Assembly: GCF_014646015.1 (NCBI RefSeq)
Contig: NZ_BMMQ01000002.1
Location: 248,277 to 312,276 of the forward strand
DNA length: 64,000 nucleotides
From: Microbacterium nanhaiense
GTDB lineage: Bacteria; Actinomycetota; Actinomycetes; Actinomycetales; Microbacteriaceae
Reading direction: 5' to 3'
Numbering within the stretch: position 1 is the stretch's first letter; every line of letters starts with the position of its first letter. Positions 42,689-52,244 of this stretch are shown here, piece by piece. The position numbers and the translations under genes were made by a program. The notes beneath the pieces were generated by a model. The model was given only the letters and a program-made list of their open reading frames with translations, was not told where the DNA came from and made no database searches.

Positions 42689-44668
42689 GTGGCAGAACGG
42701 ATCAGCGCGGCGGAGCGGATGCTCAGCCTCACGGTTGCGCTGCTGAGCACGCGCCGCGGCCTGACGCGGGCGGAGATCTTCCGCTCCGTCACCGGGTACG
42801 CCGAGCGGGTCGCGGCCGGGACCGACGAGGCCGCGCTCGAGCGCATGTTCGAGCGCGACAAGGAGGCGCTCGCGTCCCTCGGTACGCGCCTGGAGGTCAT
42901 CGGCGATCCCGACAACCCGCAGAACCTGCGCGACGCCCGGTACCGGATCCCGCAGGACGACAACGCCCTGCCCGACGATCTCGAGTTCGACGCGGCGGAA
43001 CTCGCGGCGCTGAGCCTCGCCGCGGACGCCTGGACCGAGGCGACGATGTCTCGCGAGGCGCGCGCGGGGCTCCGGAAGATCAGGGCGCTCGGGGTCGATC
43101 CCGACGAACCCATTTCGGGCTTCGCTCCCCGGCTCAGCGCGCGCGACGAGTCGTTCGGCCCCCTGCAGGACGCGATCGACCGGCGCCTGGAGGTGCGGTT
43201 CGACTACCTCCGGCCGGGGAGCCAGCGGGTGCGGACCCGCAGGGTGAAGCCGCTCGCCCTCGTCCAGTTCCAGGGGCGGTGGCACCTGCACGGCCTCGAC
43301 GTCGGCGTGGGGGAGCCGCGCACCTTTCTGCTGAGCCGGATCGTGTCTCGCGTCTCGTCGACCGGCACCATCGTCGAGGAGTCGCTTTATCCGGGCGCCT
43401 CGGAGCGGGCGCTCGAGGGCCTTCGCGCGGTTGCCGCGCGACAGCACGCGCTCATCGAGGCCGTCCCGGATTCGGAGGCGGCGCTGCGGCTGGGGCGGCG
43501 CGCCGTCGCCTCGACGGACGACGTCCTCGAGGTTCCGTACGTCGACATGTTCCTCTTCGCGGACGAGCTCGCCTCCTACGGTCCGGATGCGCGCGTCTCC
43601 TCGCCTGCGGAGCTTCGCGAGCTCGTGGTCGAGAGGCTCGAGCGGGTCGCGCGCCTGCACGCGGGCGAGCCGGACCTCGACGCGGCCGCGGGTGCGGCGC
43701 CGGTGAAGGCGAAGAGGCGCGCCCCGATCGCCTCCGCAGACCGCGTGCGCGCGGTGCTCACGCTCGTGCCGTGGCTTCTCGAGCGCGAGGAGGTGCCCGT
43801 GGCGGAGGCCGCCGAGGCGTTCGAGGTGACACCCGACGAGGTGCGATCGATGCTCACGACCCTGACGCTGGTCGGCGAGCCCGCCGATGATTACTACACC
43901 GGCCGGATGTTCGACATCGACTGGGACCTGCTGGAGGACCACGACACCGTGCGGTTGACACAGACCGTCGGGATCGATCGCGTGCAGCGATTCACCTCTC
44001 GCGAATCCGCGGCGCTCATCGCCGGGCTCCAGCTCGTCGCCGCCGTGCCCGGCGCGGCCGATGCCGCGACGCTCGAGGCGCTGCGCGACAAGCTCGGGCG
44101 CGGATCCACCGGCGTGAGCGCGACCACCGTCGTCGTCGACGAACCCGTCGACGAGCGACGCGCCGAGCTGTCCCGGGCGATCGGGGAGCGGCGGGTCGTA
44201 CGCTTCGACTACCGCGCACCGGAGGGCGACACCCTCTCGCGGAGCGTGGATCCGGCGCGGCTGGTTCTCGCGGGCGGACACTGGTACCTGCAGGGCTGGT
44301 GCCACCTGCGCGAGGGGACCCGCACCTTCCTCCTCGATCGAATGCGCGGGCTCGAGGTGACGGACGAGGCCGCGACGCATGCGGCGGACGAGCGCGCGGA
44401 GCTGTTCGCGCCGGGGGAGGACGACGTCTCCGCGACGCTGAGGTTCCCGACCCGAATGCGGACCGTTCTCGCCGACTATCTCGTGCATGCCGAACTGCGC
44501 GAGAACGGCGCGGAGACGTTCGCGACCATTCCGTTCGCCCACCCCGCGTCGGTGCGTCGACTCGCCGCGCGCGGCGGAGGCGACGTGGAGGTGCTCTCGC
44601 CGCCCGTCGCACGAGAAGCCGCAAAGACATGGGCGCAATCAGGCGCGGCACACAACTCGGCCGCGTAG
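42689..44668 (+). CDS. pafBC: PafB-PafC fusion, WYL-domain transcriptional activator
   Basis: A 659-residue natural fusion of PafB and PafC, which in mycobacteria act together as an activator of the RecA-independent DNA damage response. Order: winged HTH (1-75), WYL domain with FDYLRPGSQRVRTRRVKPLAL near 170, WCX region, second HTH near 350-410, second WYL with FDYRAPEGDTLSRSVDPARL near 505, second WCX region. WYL domains are thought to sense nucleic acid. The GTG is six bases after TAGGAT (42677-42682). It precedes tatA as usual, but pafA, pup and dop are absent. Confidence 0.92.
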   Translation: MAERISAAERMLSLTVALLSTRRGLTRAEIFRSVTGYAERVAAGTDEAALERMFERDKEALASLGTRLEVIGDPDNPQNLRDARYRIPQDDNALPDDLEFDAAELAALSLAADAWTEATMSREARAGLRKIRALGVDPDEPISGFAPRLSARDESFGPLQDAIDRRLEVRFDYLRPGSQRVRTRRVKPLALVQFQGRWHLHGLDVGVGEPRTFLLSRIVSRVSSTGTIVEESLYPGASERALEGLRAVAARQHALIEAVPDSEAALRLGRRAVASTDDVLEVPYVDMFLFADELASYGPDARVSSPAELRELVVERLERVARLHAGEPDLDAAAGAAPVKAKRRAPIASADRVRAVLTLVPWLLEREEVPVAEAAEAFEVTPDEVRSMLTTLTLVGEPADDYYTGRMFDIDWDLLEDHDTVRLTQTVGIDRVQRFTSRESAALIAGLQLVAAVPGAADAATLEALRDKLGRGSTGVSATTVVVDEPVDERRAELSRAIGERRVVRFDYRAPEGDTLSRSVDPARLVLAGGHWYLQGWCHLREGTRTFLLDRMRGLEVTDEAATHAADERAELFAPGEDDVSATLRFPTRMRTVLADYLVHAELRENGAETFATIPFAHPASVRRLAARGGGDVEVLSPPVAREAAKTWAQSGAAHNSAA

Positions 44669-44704
44669 ACTGACGCAAAAGTACCTCGGAGCTTGGAGTT
44701 CATC

Positions 44705-44977
44705 ATGGGCGGTCTGTTCCACCCCGGAGGAATGCAGATTCTGCTGCTCCTCGTCGTCATTCTGCTCATCTTCGGCGCGTCGCGTCTCCCGGCGCTCGCG
44801 AAGAGCATGGGCCAGTCGGCCCGCCTGTTCAAGAACGAGGTGAAGCAGATGAAGAGCGACGACACCTCGCAGAAGAACGACGCGTCGCTGCAGAACGAGG
44901 CTGCGCCGCAGCAGGCCACGGGTGAGCCGACGAACATCACGCCGCCCGCGGCGAAACCCGACACGACCCAGCAGTAA
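44705..44977 (+). CDS. tatA: Twin-arginine translocase subunit TatA
   Basis: A 90-residue subunit of the Tat export pore: short outside N-terminus, one helix (QILLLLVVILLIF), then the amphipathic helix FGASRLPALAKSMGQSARLF and a polar tail rich in Gln and Asn. I prefer ATG 44705 with GGAG nearby over a TTG at 44693. A TAGACT hexamer (44666-44671) at the end of pafBC is a likely promoter. tatC follows five bases downstream. Confidence 0.93.
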   Translation: MGGLFHPGGMQILLLLVVILLIFGASRLPALAKSMGQSARLFKNEVKQMKSDDTSQKNDASLQNEAAPQQATGEPTNITPPAAKPDTTQQ

Positions 44978-44982
44978 CCCGC

Positions 44983-45810
44983 GTGGCTGGTTCCCTCCCC
45001 GGCGAGGGCGTCCCGGGCGAGCGCGTGCTCCCGAACGAGCGCAAGATGACGCTCGCCGGGCACCTTCGCGAGCTTCGGCGCAGGCTCACCATCGCCGCGA
45101 TCGCGCTGGTGGTCAGCATGATCATCTCGGCGTTCCTCACCGACTGGATCATCGAGTGGCTGACCTATCCGATCACGGCCTTCGCGGAGAAGATCGGCGA
45201 TGACAGCTTCACGAAGCTGACCTTCACGACGGTGACGGGGCCGTTCGACATGCGCTTCCGCATCGCCATGATCGCGGGCCTCGTGCTGTCGTCGCCGATG
45301 TGGCTGTGGCAGGTGTGGCGATTCATCACGCCCGGCCTGACGCGTCGGGAGTTCTGGTACGCGATGGGCTTCATGTGCGCCGCGATTCCGCTGTTCGTCG
45401 GCGGTGTCGTCGTGGCGATCATGCTCCTGCCGAACGTCATCATGGTGATGTCGTCGTTCTTCCCGAGCGACATCCAGAACGTCGGGCAGCTGTTCACCGC
45501 GACGGAGTACTACAACTTCGTGTTCCGCATGCTCGTGTTCTGCGGGATCGGATTCGTCACCCCCGTCTTCGTGGTGGCCCTGAACCTCGCGGGAATCGTG
45601 CGCGGAAAGTCGATCCTCAAGGCCTGGCGCTGGGTCCTCATCGCCTGCCTCGTGTTCGGAATGATGGTGTCGTCGCCCGCGGACATCATCACGATGATCG
45701 TGATGGCGAGCATCCTGTTCGTGCTCTACATGGCGGCGACGGTGTTCGCACTCATCGTCGACGCACGGCGGAAGAAGGCCAACCCCGAGGTCTTCGTCGA
45801 CGTCGAGTAG
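44983..45810 (+). CDS. tatC: Twin-arginine translocase subunit TatC
   Basis: Core receptor of the Tat pathway, 275 residues with six helices. The conserved start MTLAGHLRELRRRL and the segment FITPGLTRREFWYA, which binds the twin-arginine signal, are present. The annotated GTG adds 21 residues before that ATG, and either start may be used. It follows tatA directly and ends at a strong hairpin. Confidence 0.95.
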   Translation: MAGSLPGEGVPGERVLPNERKMTLAGHLRELRRRLTIAAIALVVSMIISAFLTDWIIEWLTYPITAFAEKIGDDSFTKLTFTTVTGPFDMRFRIAMIAGLVLSSPMWLWQVWRFITPGLTRREFWYAMGFMCAAIPLFVGGVVVAIMLLPNVIMVMSSFFPSDIQNVGQLFTATEYYNFVFRMLVFCGIGFVTPVFVVALNLAGIVRGKSILKAWRWVLIACLVFGMMVSSPADIITMIVMASILFVLYMAATVFALIVDARRKKANPEVFVDVE

Positions 45811-45815
45811 GCAAT

Positions 45816-45852
45816 GCAAGAGGCCGGGCCCGCCAGGGGCCCGGCCTCTTGC
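45816..45852. terminator. Bidirectional terminator after tatC
   Basis: GCAAGAGGCCGGGCCC (45816-45831) pairs perfectly with 45837-45852 around a five-base loop, between tatC and the convergent AhpD-like gene. Confidence 0.88.
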
Positions 45853-45858
45853 GCTGCC

Positions 45859-46200
45859 TCAGTGCTGGTGTGCGGCGCCGAGCTTGAAGGCGAGGCGGCC
45901 GTGCGCGTACGCGCCGCCCGCCTTCAGCGCGGACGCGACCCACGCGGCCTCGGCGATCTCGGCCTCCGTCGCACCGGCCGCGATGGCGTTATTGGTGTGG
46001 CCGTCGATGCAGTACACGCACTGCGTCGTGATGGCGACGGCAACGGCGATGAGCTCGCGGTACTTCAACGGAACCTCGCGCCCCTCCGGCGCGAAGACGG
46101 CATTGTTGAAGTCGTTGAAGGCCTTGAGCACATCCGGAGTGTGCTCCTTGTACGTGGCCACGTACTTCTTGTCGGTCGGGTCGAGATAGTGATCGCTCAT
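45859..46200 (-). CDS. AhpD-like carboxymuconolactone decarboxylase family protein
   Basis: A 113-residue all-helical protein with the AhpD redox motif Cys61-Val-Tyr-Cys64 followed by His68 (QCVYCIDGHTNNA). It is probably a peroxidase or disulfide reductase rather than a true decarboxylase. The ATG is six bases from TAGGCT on this strand (46207-46212), so a leaderless transcript is likely. It separates tatC from the flavin-enzyme genes. Confidence 0.87.
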   Translation of the reverse strand: MSDHYLDPTDKKYVATYKEHTPDVLKAFNDFNNAVFAPEGREVPLKYRELIAVAVAITTQCVYCIDGHTNNAIAAGATEAEIAEAAWVASALKAGGAYAHGRLAFKLGAAHQH

Positions 46201-46340
46201 GGGGCGAGCCTAGCGGCGCGAGGGGAGGGCGCGGCGCCGTCTTTCCCCATGTTTCGACGCGGATTCGACGTCGGTGGTCGGCGCCGACTAGCTTCGAGAT
46301 ACGCGCGCGCACGAGCGGTGCGCTCCCGAAAGGCCTTCTG

Positions 46341-47753
46341 ATGACCGTCGAGATCTCCGTCTCTCACTGGGACGACCCCGTCGTCGTGCGCTTCCGCGAA
46401 CTGATGGACGCCGAGGTGCAGCCGCTGTACGCCCACCTCCGAGACCGCGTGTCGCCCGTCGTCGTCGACGCGAGCACCGTCATCGTGACGCTCGTCGCGA
46501 GCGTCGGTGGCGAGCAGGTCGGCACCGTCGCCCTGAAGCAGAGCGGCGCATACGTGGAGGTCAAGCGGCTGTATGTCGCCGAGGCCGGTCGTCGGACGGG
46601 CGTCGCGACGGCTCTCCTGGCGGCCATCGAACGCGAGGCGGCTGCGCGCGGTGCGCGCGAGCTGTTCCTCCAGACCGGCTCGTCGCAGCCCGCCGCGATG
46701 GCCCTCTACGAGCGCGACGGCTGGATCCCGACGGCCCCTTACGGGCCGTACGCCGGTGATGAGCTGCTGAGCCGCTGCTACGTGAAGCTGCTCGCACGCC
46801 CTGTCGTGGCCGCGCTGGCCGCGCCGGACGGCGATGCCGGGCGCGCGGTCGCCGCTCTGGAGGAGCTCGACGAGGCCGGTGCGGATCTCGTGATCGTCCC
46901 CGACGTTCCGCTCGCGGGCGGATCGGCGGGCCTCGACGCTCCGATGCTCGCCGGTGCGGGCGCCGCGCGCACGCATCACACCGCGCTCGCGCCGAGGATC
47001 GACACCGTTCACACGGAGCCGTTCAACGTCGCGAAGGCCGTGCAGACGGTCGACTGGGTCACGGCGGGCCGGGCGGGATGGGTGGTGGTCGCGTCGACGT
47101 CGGCCGCGGACACACAGGCCCTGGGCCGCCGCACCGCCGCGCCGACGGCCGAGGCCGCGTGGGCCGAGGCGGAGGCCGTTATCGACACGGTCCACCTTCT
47201 CGAGGACTCGTGGGACGACGATGCTGAGATCCGCGACGTGAGTACGGGGCGATTCATCGACCGGGCGAAGGTGCACCACGTGAACGTCGAGACCGAGTTC
47301 TTCCGCGTCAAGGGTCCGTCGATCGTGCCGCGTTCGCCGCAGGGTCGCGTGCCCGTCATCATCGAGGTGCTCGATGCCGGCCCGGCGGTCGAGGTCGCTG
47401 CGAGGAAGGCCGACGTCGTGCGCGCCGCGACGCCGGAACTCGCTCGTCGGGTCCGCGAACTCGCGACCCGGCGCGTCACCGTCCTGGTCGACGTGGATCC
47501 GTCGAACGCCCCCCGCGCGCCGCACGAGCGCAGCGCCGAGGAACGCGTCGCCGCCTTCGCGGCGGACCTCCGCGCCCGCGCCGATGCGGACGGCATCGTG
47601 CTGAGTGGATCCGCGGCGGAGGTCCTCGCCGCCGTGCGCGCGAACGCCGGCCCGGGCGATGGCGCACGGACGCTGAGGGAACGGCTCGGTCTGCCGAGGC
47701 CCGCCGGCGTCTTCGAGAAGACCGGAGCCATCGAGAAGGAGGACGCGCGATGA
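46341..47753 (+). CDS. GNAT acetyltransferase fused to a luciferase-like (LLM) domain
   Basis: A 470-residue two-part protein. Residues 1-153 form a GNAT domain with the acetyl-CoA loop RTGVATALLAAIEREAAARG and YERDGW. Residues 155-450 look like a shortened bacterial-luciferase-like domain: IDTVHTEPFNVAKAVQTVDW and TAGRAGWVVVASTSA parallel EPVEFARQLATLDALSDGRA in the next protein. The first barrel strands seem reduced, so flavin binding is uncertain. The RBS is AAAGG; TAGCTT at 46289-46294 is a possible promoter. The stop overlaps the next start (ATGA). Confidence 0.82.
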   Translation: MTVEISVSHWDDPVVVRFRELMDAEVQPLYAHLRDRVSPVVVDASTVIVTLVASVGGEQVGTVALKQSGAYVEVKRLYVAEAGRRTGVATALLAAIEREAAARGARELFLQTGSSQPAAMALYERDGWIPTAPYGPYAGDELLSRCYVKLLARPVVAALAAPDGDAGRAVAALEELDEAGADLVIVPDVPLAGGSAGLDAPMLAGAGAARTHHTALAPRIDTVHTEPFNVAKAVQTVDWVTAGRAGWVVVASTSAADTQALGRRTAAPTAEAAWAEAEAVIDTVHLLEDSWDDDAEIRDVSTGRFIDRAKVHHVNVETEFFRVKGPSIVPRSPQGRVPVIIEVLDAGPAVEVAARKADVVRAATPELARRVRELATRRVTVLVDVDPSNAPRAPHERSAEERVAAFAADLRARADADGIVLSGSAAEVLAAVRANAGPGDGARTLRERLGLPRPAGVFEKTGAIEKEDAR

Positions 47754-49021
47754 GCGCCCGCCGCATGCACCTCGGTGCCCATTTCCCCGGCGTGAATCAG
47801 ACGACCATCTGGAACCGGCCCGAGTCGGGCAGTCAGATCGACCCCGCGTCCTTCACCCACTTCGCGCAGAGCGCGGAGCGCGGTCTCATGGACCTCGTGT
47901 TTCTGGCCGAGGGACTCCGGCTGCGCGAACACGCGGGAGAGATCCACGACCTCGACGTCGTTGGCCGGCCGGACACCCTCGTCCAGCTCGCGCAGCTCGC
48001 CCGCCAGACCTCCCACATCGGGTTGATCGCGACGCTGAGCACGACCTTCAACGAGCCCGTGGAGTTCGCCCGGCAGCTCGCGACCCTCGACGCCCTGTCG
48101 GACGGTCGAGCGGGATGGAACCTGGTCACGAGCCATGACGCCTTCTTCGGCGCGAACTTCCGTCGCGGCGGCTATCTCGCCGACGAGGACCGCTACGAAC
48201 GGGCGCGGGCTTTCGCGGATATCGCGATCGCGCTCTGGGACGCGGCGGGCACGGGGGAGGCCGTGCGCGTGCACGATCGCTTCTTCGACATCGAGGCGCG
48301 GGCAACGGTGCCGCCGACGCCGCAGCGCAGGCCGGTGGTCATGCAGGCCGGTCTCTCACCCGAAGGACGCGACATCGCCGTGCGGTACGCCGAGACGGTG
48401 TTCTCGCCGTTCCTGCGCGGCGCGGCGGCCGATGATTACGCCTCGGACCTGCGCGCACGCCTGCGCCGAGCCGGCCGCCCGGAGGACGGGATCAAGATCC
48501 TCGCGTCGGCCTCCTTCGCGCTCGGCGATACACCGGAGGAGGCGCGCGAGCAGGCGCGGCGCGACCAGCGCGATCAAGTGAGCCCCGCCACCGCCATCCG
48601 CCACATCGAATCGATCTGGGGGCGCCGCTTCGACGGCCTCGACGCGGATGGCCCGTTGCCGCCGCTCAGCGATGTCGTCGAGGGCGTCGAGCTGTCGGCG
48701 GGCCGCGCCAAGATGCACCAGGATCAGCGTGGCCGTGCCGCCGAGCTCATCGCGCGTGCCGAGGCCGAGAACCTCAGCGTCCGCGAGGTCGTCATTCGGG
48801 CGACCACCTTCGGTGCGCCGCTCATCGGCACGCCGTCCGACGTGGCCCGACAGATGGACGAGCACGTGCAGTCGGGCGCATGCCACGGCTTCATGCTGAT
48901 CCCGTCGATCACCCCGACGGGCCTCGACCGCTTCGTCGACGAGGTGATCCCCGAACTGCAGAACCGCGGCGTGTATCGCACCGAATACGAGGGGGAGACC
49001 TTCCGCGACCGCCTGGCGTGA
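47750..49021 (+). CDS. LLM-class flavin-dependent monooxygenase (NtaA/SnaA/DszA type)
   Basis: A 423-residue TIM-barrel oxygenase that would use reduced FMN from a separate reductase. Typical pieces are FAQSAERGLMDLVFLAEGL, then TLVQLAQLARQT, RQLATLDALSDGRAGWNLVT and VVMQAGLSPEGRDIA. Relatives oxidise aminopolycarboxylates, sulfur compounds or pristinamycin precursors; the substrate is unknown. It is translationally coupled to the GNAT-LLM fusion gene, so the two may form a pathway or heteromer. helY follows after 12 bases. Confidence 0.88.
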   Translation: MSARRMHLGAHFPGVNQTTIWNRPESGSQIDPASFTHFAQSAERGLMDLVFLAEGLRLREHAGEIHDLDVVGRPDTLVQLAQLARQTSHIGLIATLSTTFNEPVEFARQLATLDALSDGRAGWNLVTSHDAFFGANFRRGGYLADEDRYERARAFADIAIALWDAAGTGEAVRVHDRFFDIEARATVPPTPQRRPVVMQAGLSPEGRDIAVRYAETVFSPFLRGAAADDYASDLRARLRRAGRPEDGIKILASASFALGDTPEEAREQARRDQRDQVSPATAIRHIESIWGRRFDGLDADGPLPPLSDVVEGVELSAGRAKMHQDQRGRAAELIARAEAENLSVREVVIRATTFGAPLIGTPSDVARQMDEHVQSGACHGFMLIPSITPTGLDRFVDEVIPELQNRGVYRTEYEGETFRDRLA

Positions 49022-49033
49022 TGGGATAGGCGT

Positions 49034-51445
49034 ATGCCATCTCCCGCCGAAATGTACGCCGAGGCCCGCGCCCAGCGCCAGCACCCCATCACGGCGGAGT
49101 TCGCCGCGGAGCAGCGGTTCGAACTGGATCCCTTCCAGGTCGCCGGTTGCCGCGCGCTCGAGGGCGGCTCGAGCGTGCTCGTCGCGGCGCCGACCGGGGC
49201 CGGCAAGACGATCGTCGGAGAGTTCGCGATCCATCTCGCGATGCGCTCGCCCGCGGACAAGGCGTTCTATACGACGCCGATGAAGGCGCTGTCGAACCAG
49301 AAGTTCCGCGAGTTGCAGGACGTCTACGGTCCGGAGAACGTCGGCCTGCTGACGGGCGACACGAACATCAACGGCGACGCGCGCGTGGTCGTGATGACGA
49401 CCGAAGTGCTGCGGAACATGATTTACGCGGGCTCGCGCGCGCTCGACGGGCTGCGGTACGTCGTGATGGACGAGGTGCACTACCTCGCCGACAGGTTCCG
49501 CGGCGCGGTCTGGGAAGAGGTCATCATCCACCTGCCCGAGAGCGTGCGGCTCATCGGGCTGTCGGCGACCGTGTCGAACGCGGAGGAGTTCGGTGACTGG
49601 ATCGGCACGGTCCGCGGCGACACCGAGGTCATCGTCTCCGAGACGCGCCCCGTGCCGCTCGAGCAGCATGTCCTCGCGAAGGGCGAGCTGATCCCGCTCT
49701 TCGACGAGCACAGCGTCTCTGAGGTCAACCGCGAGCTGCTGCGTCTCGGGCGCGGGTTCTCCTCGGGGGGATCCGGCGGGCGCGGTCAGGGCGGCCGCGG
49801 GCGTCATCGCGGGGCTCCTCGACCCCGTTTCGCGGGCCGCCTGGATCGCGCGGCGGCGATCGATCTGCTCGAGCACCGCAACCTTCTGCCGGCCATCTTC
49901 TTCATCTTCAGCCGCGTCGGCTGCGAGCAGGCCGTCGAGCAGGCGCGCCGCTCCGGCATCCGCCTGACGAGCCGCGAGGAGAGGGAGCAGATCCGAGAGA
50001 TCGTGCGGCAGCGCACGGCGACGCTGCAGGACGAGGATCTCGGCGTGCTGGGCTTCTTCGAGTGGTCGGACAACCTCGAGCGCGGCATCGCGGCCCACCA
50101 CGCGGGCATCCTCCCGGTGTTCAAGGAGGTCGTCGAGGAGCTGTTCCAGAAAAAACTCGTGAAGGTCGTCTTCGCGACCGAGACCCTCGCTCTCGGCATC
50201 AACATGCCGGCCCGCACGGTCGTGCTGGAGAAGCTCGAGAAGTTCAACGGCGAGGCGCGCGTGCCGATCACCTCCGGGGAGTACACGCAGCTCACCGGAC
50301 GCGCCGGTCGTCGCGGGATCGACGTGGAGGGCCACGCGGTCGTGCACTGGACGGAGGGCGTTGACCCGGAGGCCGTGGCCTCGCTGGCGTCGCGCCGCAC
50401 CTACCCGCTGAACTCGTCGTTCCGGCCCACCTACAACATGGCCGTCAACCTCATCGACCAGTTCGGGCAGGAACCCGCGCGCGAGATCCTCGAGTCGTCG
50501 TTCGCGCAGTTCCAGGCCGACCGGGCGGTCGTGGGGCTCGCCCGCGAGGTGCGGCGTGCGGAGGAGTCGCTCGCCGGGTATCTCGCATCGATGACGTGTC
50601 ACCTCGGCGATTTCGCCGAGTACGCCGGGATCCGCCGAGAGCTGACGGATCTCGAGAAGAAGGCCCGGAGGGACGTGACCGCGTCGAAGGCCCGGCAGGA
50701 GCAGCGCCGCCAGCAGATGGCGAAGCTCAAGAAGCGGCTGCAGCGCCACCCCTGCCATCAGTGCGCCGAGCGCGAGCAGCACGCGCGTTGGGGAGAGCGC
50801 TACTACCGGCTGAAGCGCACGACCGACAAACAGCGCCGCGAGATCACGTCCCGCACGGGAACCGTCGCGCGCCAGTTCGACCGCATCGTCGACGTCCTCG
50901 CCGCCCTCGACTACGTCGGCTTCGATGGCGACGGATCCGCCAGCCTGACGGACACCGGTCGCACGATGAAACGGATCTACGGCGACCGCGACCTGCTCGT
51001 CGCGGAGTCCCTCCGGCGCGGGCTCTGGCGCGAGCTGGATCCGGCATCCCTGGCCGCCCTCGCCTGCTCCCTCGTCTACGAGCCGCGCCGCGGCGAGCAG
51101 GGCGGCGACTTCGCGCTCCCGCGCGGTCCCTTCCGCGAGGCGCTCGACGCGACCGAACGGCTATGGGCGGAGCTCGACGACCTGGAGCAGGATCATCGGC
51201 TCCCTGGCACCGCGCCGATCGCGCCCGGCCTCGCCCAGGCGATGCACCTGTGGGCGCGCGGCGTGATTCTCGACCGGGTCCTCGGCACCGCCGACATGGC
51301 GGCCGGCGACTTCGTGCGCTGGGCGAAGCAGACCATCGACCTGCTCGATCAGATCTCGATCGTCGCGGAGGGCGACCTCGGACGCACCGCCCGCCGCGCC
51401 CTCGACGCGGTGCGCCGCGGGATCGTCGCCTACTCGGGCGTCTAA
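49034..51445 (+). CDS. helY: Ski2/Mtr4-type DEAD/DEAH RNA helicase HelY
   Basis: An 803-residue superfamily 2 helicase. Motif I APTGAGKTIVGEF begins near residue 52, motif II is DEVH in VVMDEVHYLAD, motif III is SAT, and motif VI is QLTGRAGRRGID. ETLALGINMPARTVV and the C-terminal helical part with CHQCAEREQH fit the HelY/Mtr4 group, linked to RNA turnover. A Gly/Arg-rich loop near 240-265 is inserted before motif IV. In mycobacteria helY follows tatC; here four genes intervene. It is somewhat shorter than mycobacterial HelY. Confidence 0.9.
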   Translation: MPSPAEMYAEARAQRQHPITAEFAAEQRFELDPFQVAGCRALEGGSSVLVAAPTGAGKTIVGEFAIHLAMRSPADKAFYTTPMKALSNQKFRELQDVYGPENVGLLTGDTNINGDARVVVMTTEVLRNMIYAGSRALDGLRYVVMDEVHYLADRFRGAVWEEVIIHLPESVRLIGLSATVSNAEEFGDWIGTVRGDTEVIVSETRPVPLEQHVLAKGELIPLFDEHSVSEVNRELLRLGRGFSSGGSGGRGQGGRGRHRGAPRPRFAGRLDRAAAIDLLEHRNLLPAIFFIFSRVGCEQAVEQARRSGIRLTSREEREQIREIVRQRTATLQDEDLGVLGFFEWSDNLERGIAAHHAGILPVFKEVVEELFQKKLVKVVFATETLALGINMPARTVVLEKLEKFNGEARVPITSGEYTQLTGRAGRRGIDVEGHAVVHWTEGVDPEAVASLASRRTYPLNSSFRPTYNMAVNLIDQFGQEPAREILESSFAQFQADRAVVGLAREVRRAEESLAGYLASMTCHLGDFAEYAGIRRELTDLEKKARRDVTASKARQEQRRQQMAKLKKRLQRHPCHQCAEREQHARWGERYYRLKRTTDKQRREITSRTGTVARQFDRIVDVLAALDYVGFDGDGSASLTDTGRTMKRIYGDRDLLVAESLRRGLWRELDPASLAALACSLVYEPRRGEQGGDFALPRGPFREALDATERLWAELDDLEQDHRLPGTAPIAPGLAQAMHLWARGVILDRVLGTADMAAGDFVRWAKQTIDLLDQISIVAEGDLGRTARRALDAVRRGIVAYSGV

Positions 51446-51520
51446 GCTCGTGACGCCTCGGCGCGCTCGTCGGCGGACGGCTGGGCATGCCGTGGAGCGA
51501 TGACGACCTAGGATTGTTCG

Positions 51521-52210
51521 GTGCGCATCGACATCGTGACCATCTTCCCGGCGTTCTTCGACGTGCTCGACGTGTCGCTGATCGGCAAGGCGCGCGAGTC
51601 CGGCGTGCTCGATCTGCGCGTGCACGACCTGCGCGAGCACACCCACGACCGCCACCGCACCGTCGACGACACCCCGTACGGCGGGGGCGCCGGCATGGTG
51701 ATGAAGCCGGAGCCGTGGGGCGAGGCGCTCGACGAGATCCTCGTCGACGACGCAGTCCTGGTCGTTCCGACGCCATCGGGCGAGGTGTTCACGCAGGCGA
51801 CGGCGCGGGAGCTCGCGGGGGAGGAGCACCTCGTGTTCGCCTGCGGCCGTTACGAGGGCATCGATCAGCGCGTGCTCGACCACTACGCGGCGCGCGGCCG
51901 GGTGCGGCTCGTGAGCATCGGCGACTACGTGCTCAACGGCGGCGAGGTCGCGTCGATGGCGATGATCGAGGCGATCGGCCGCCTCATTCCCGGCGTCGTC
52001 GGCAACCCGGAGAGCCTCGTGGAGGAATCGCACGAGCTCGGGATGCTCGAGTACCCGATCTACACGAAGCCGGCCGAGTGGCGAGGCCTCACCGTGCCGG
52101 ACGTGCTGCTCAGCGGCCACCACGCGAAGATCGCCGAGTGGCGCCGTGCGCAGGCCCTCGAGCGAACGCGAGAGCGCCGCCCCGACCTGCTCGACGAGCG
52201 GGATCGGTGA
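51521..52210 (+). CDS. trmD: tRNA (guanine37-N1)-methyltransferase
   Basis: A 229-residue SPOUT enzyme making m1G37 next to the anticodon, needed to prevent frameshifting. Motifs [24 protein letters not shown] and [11 protein letters not shown] form the knotted AdoMet site. The GTG is six bases after TAGGAT (51509-51514), suggesting a leaderless promoter of its own. The usual neighbours rpsP and rimM are not upstream (helY is), while rplS is 1 kb downstream past map. Confidence 0.95.
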   Translation: MRIDIVTIFPAFFDVLDVSLIGKARESGVLDLRVHDLREHTHDRHRTVDDTPYGGGAGMVMKPEPWGEALDEILVDDAVLVVPTPSGEVFTQATARELAGEEHLVFACGRYEGIDQRVLDHYAARGRVRLVSIGDYVLNGGEVASMAMIEAIGRLIPGVVGNPESLVEESHELGMLEYPIYTKPAEWRGLTVPDVLLSGHHAKIAEWRRAQALERTRERRPDLLDERDR

Positions 52211-52244
52211 CGGCGCTCCGCTGAGGCCTCCCGGGCCCGGTTGC

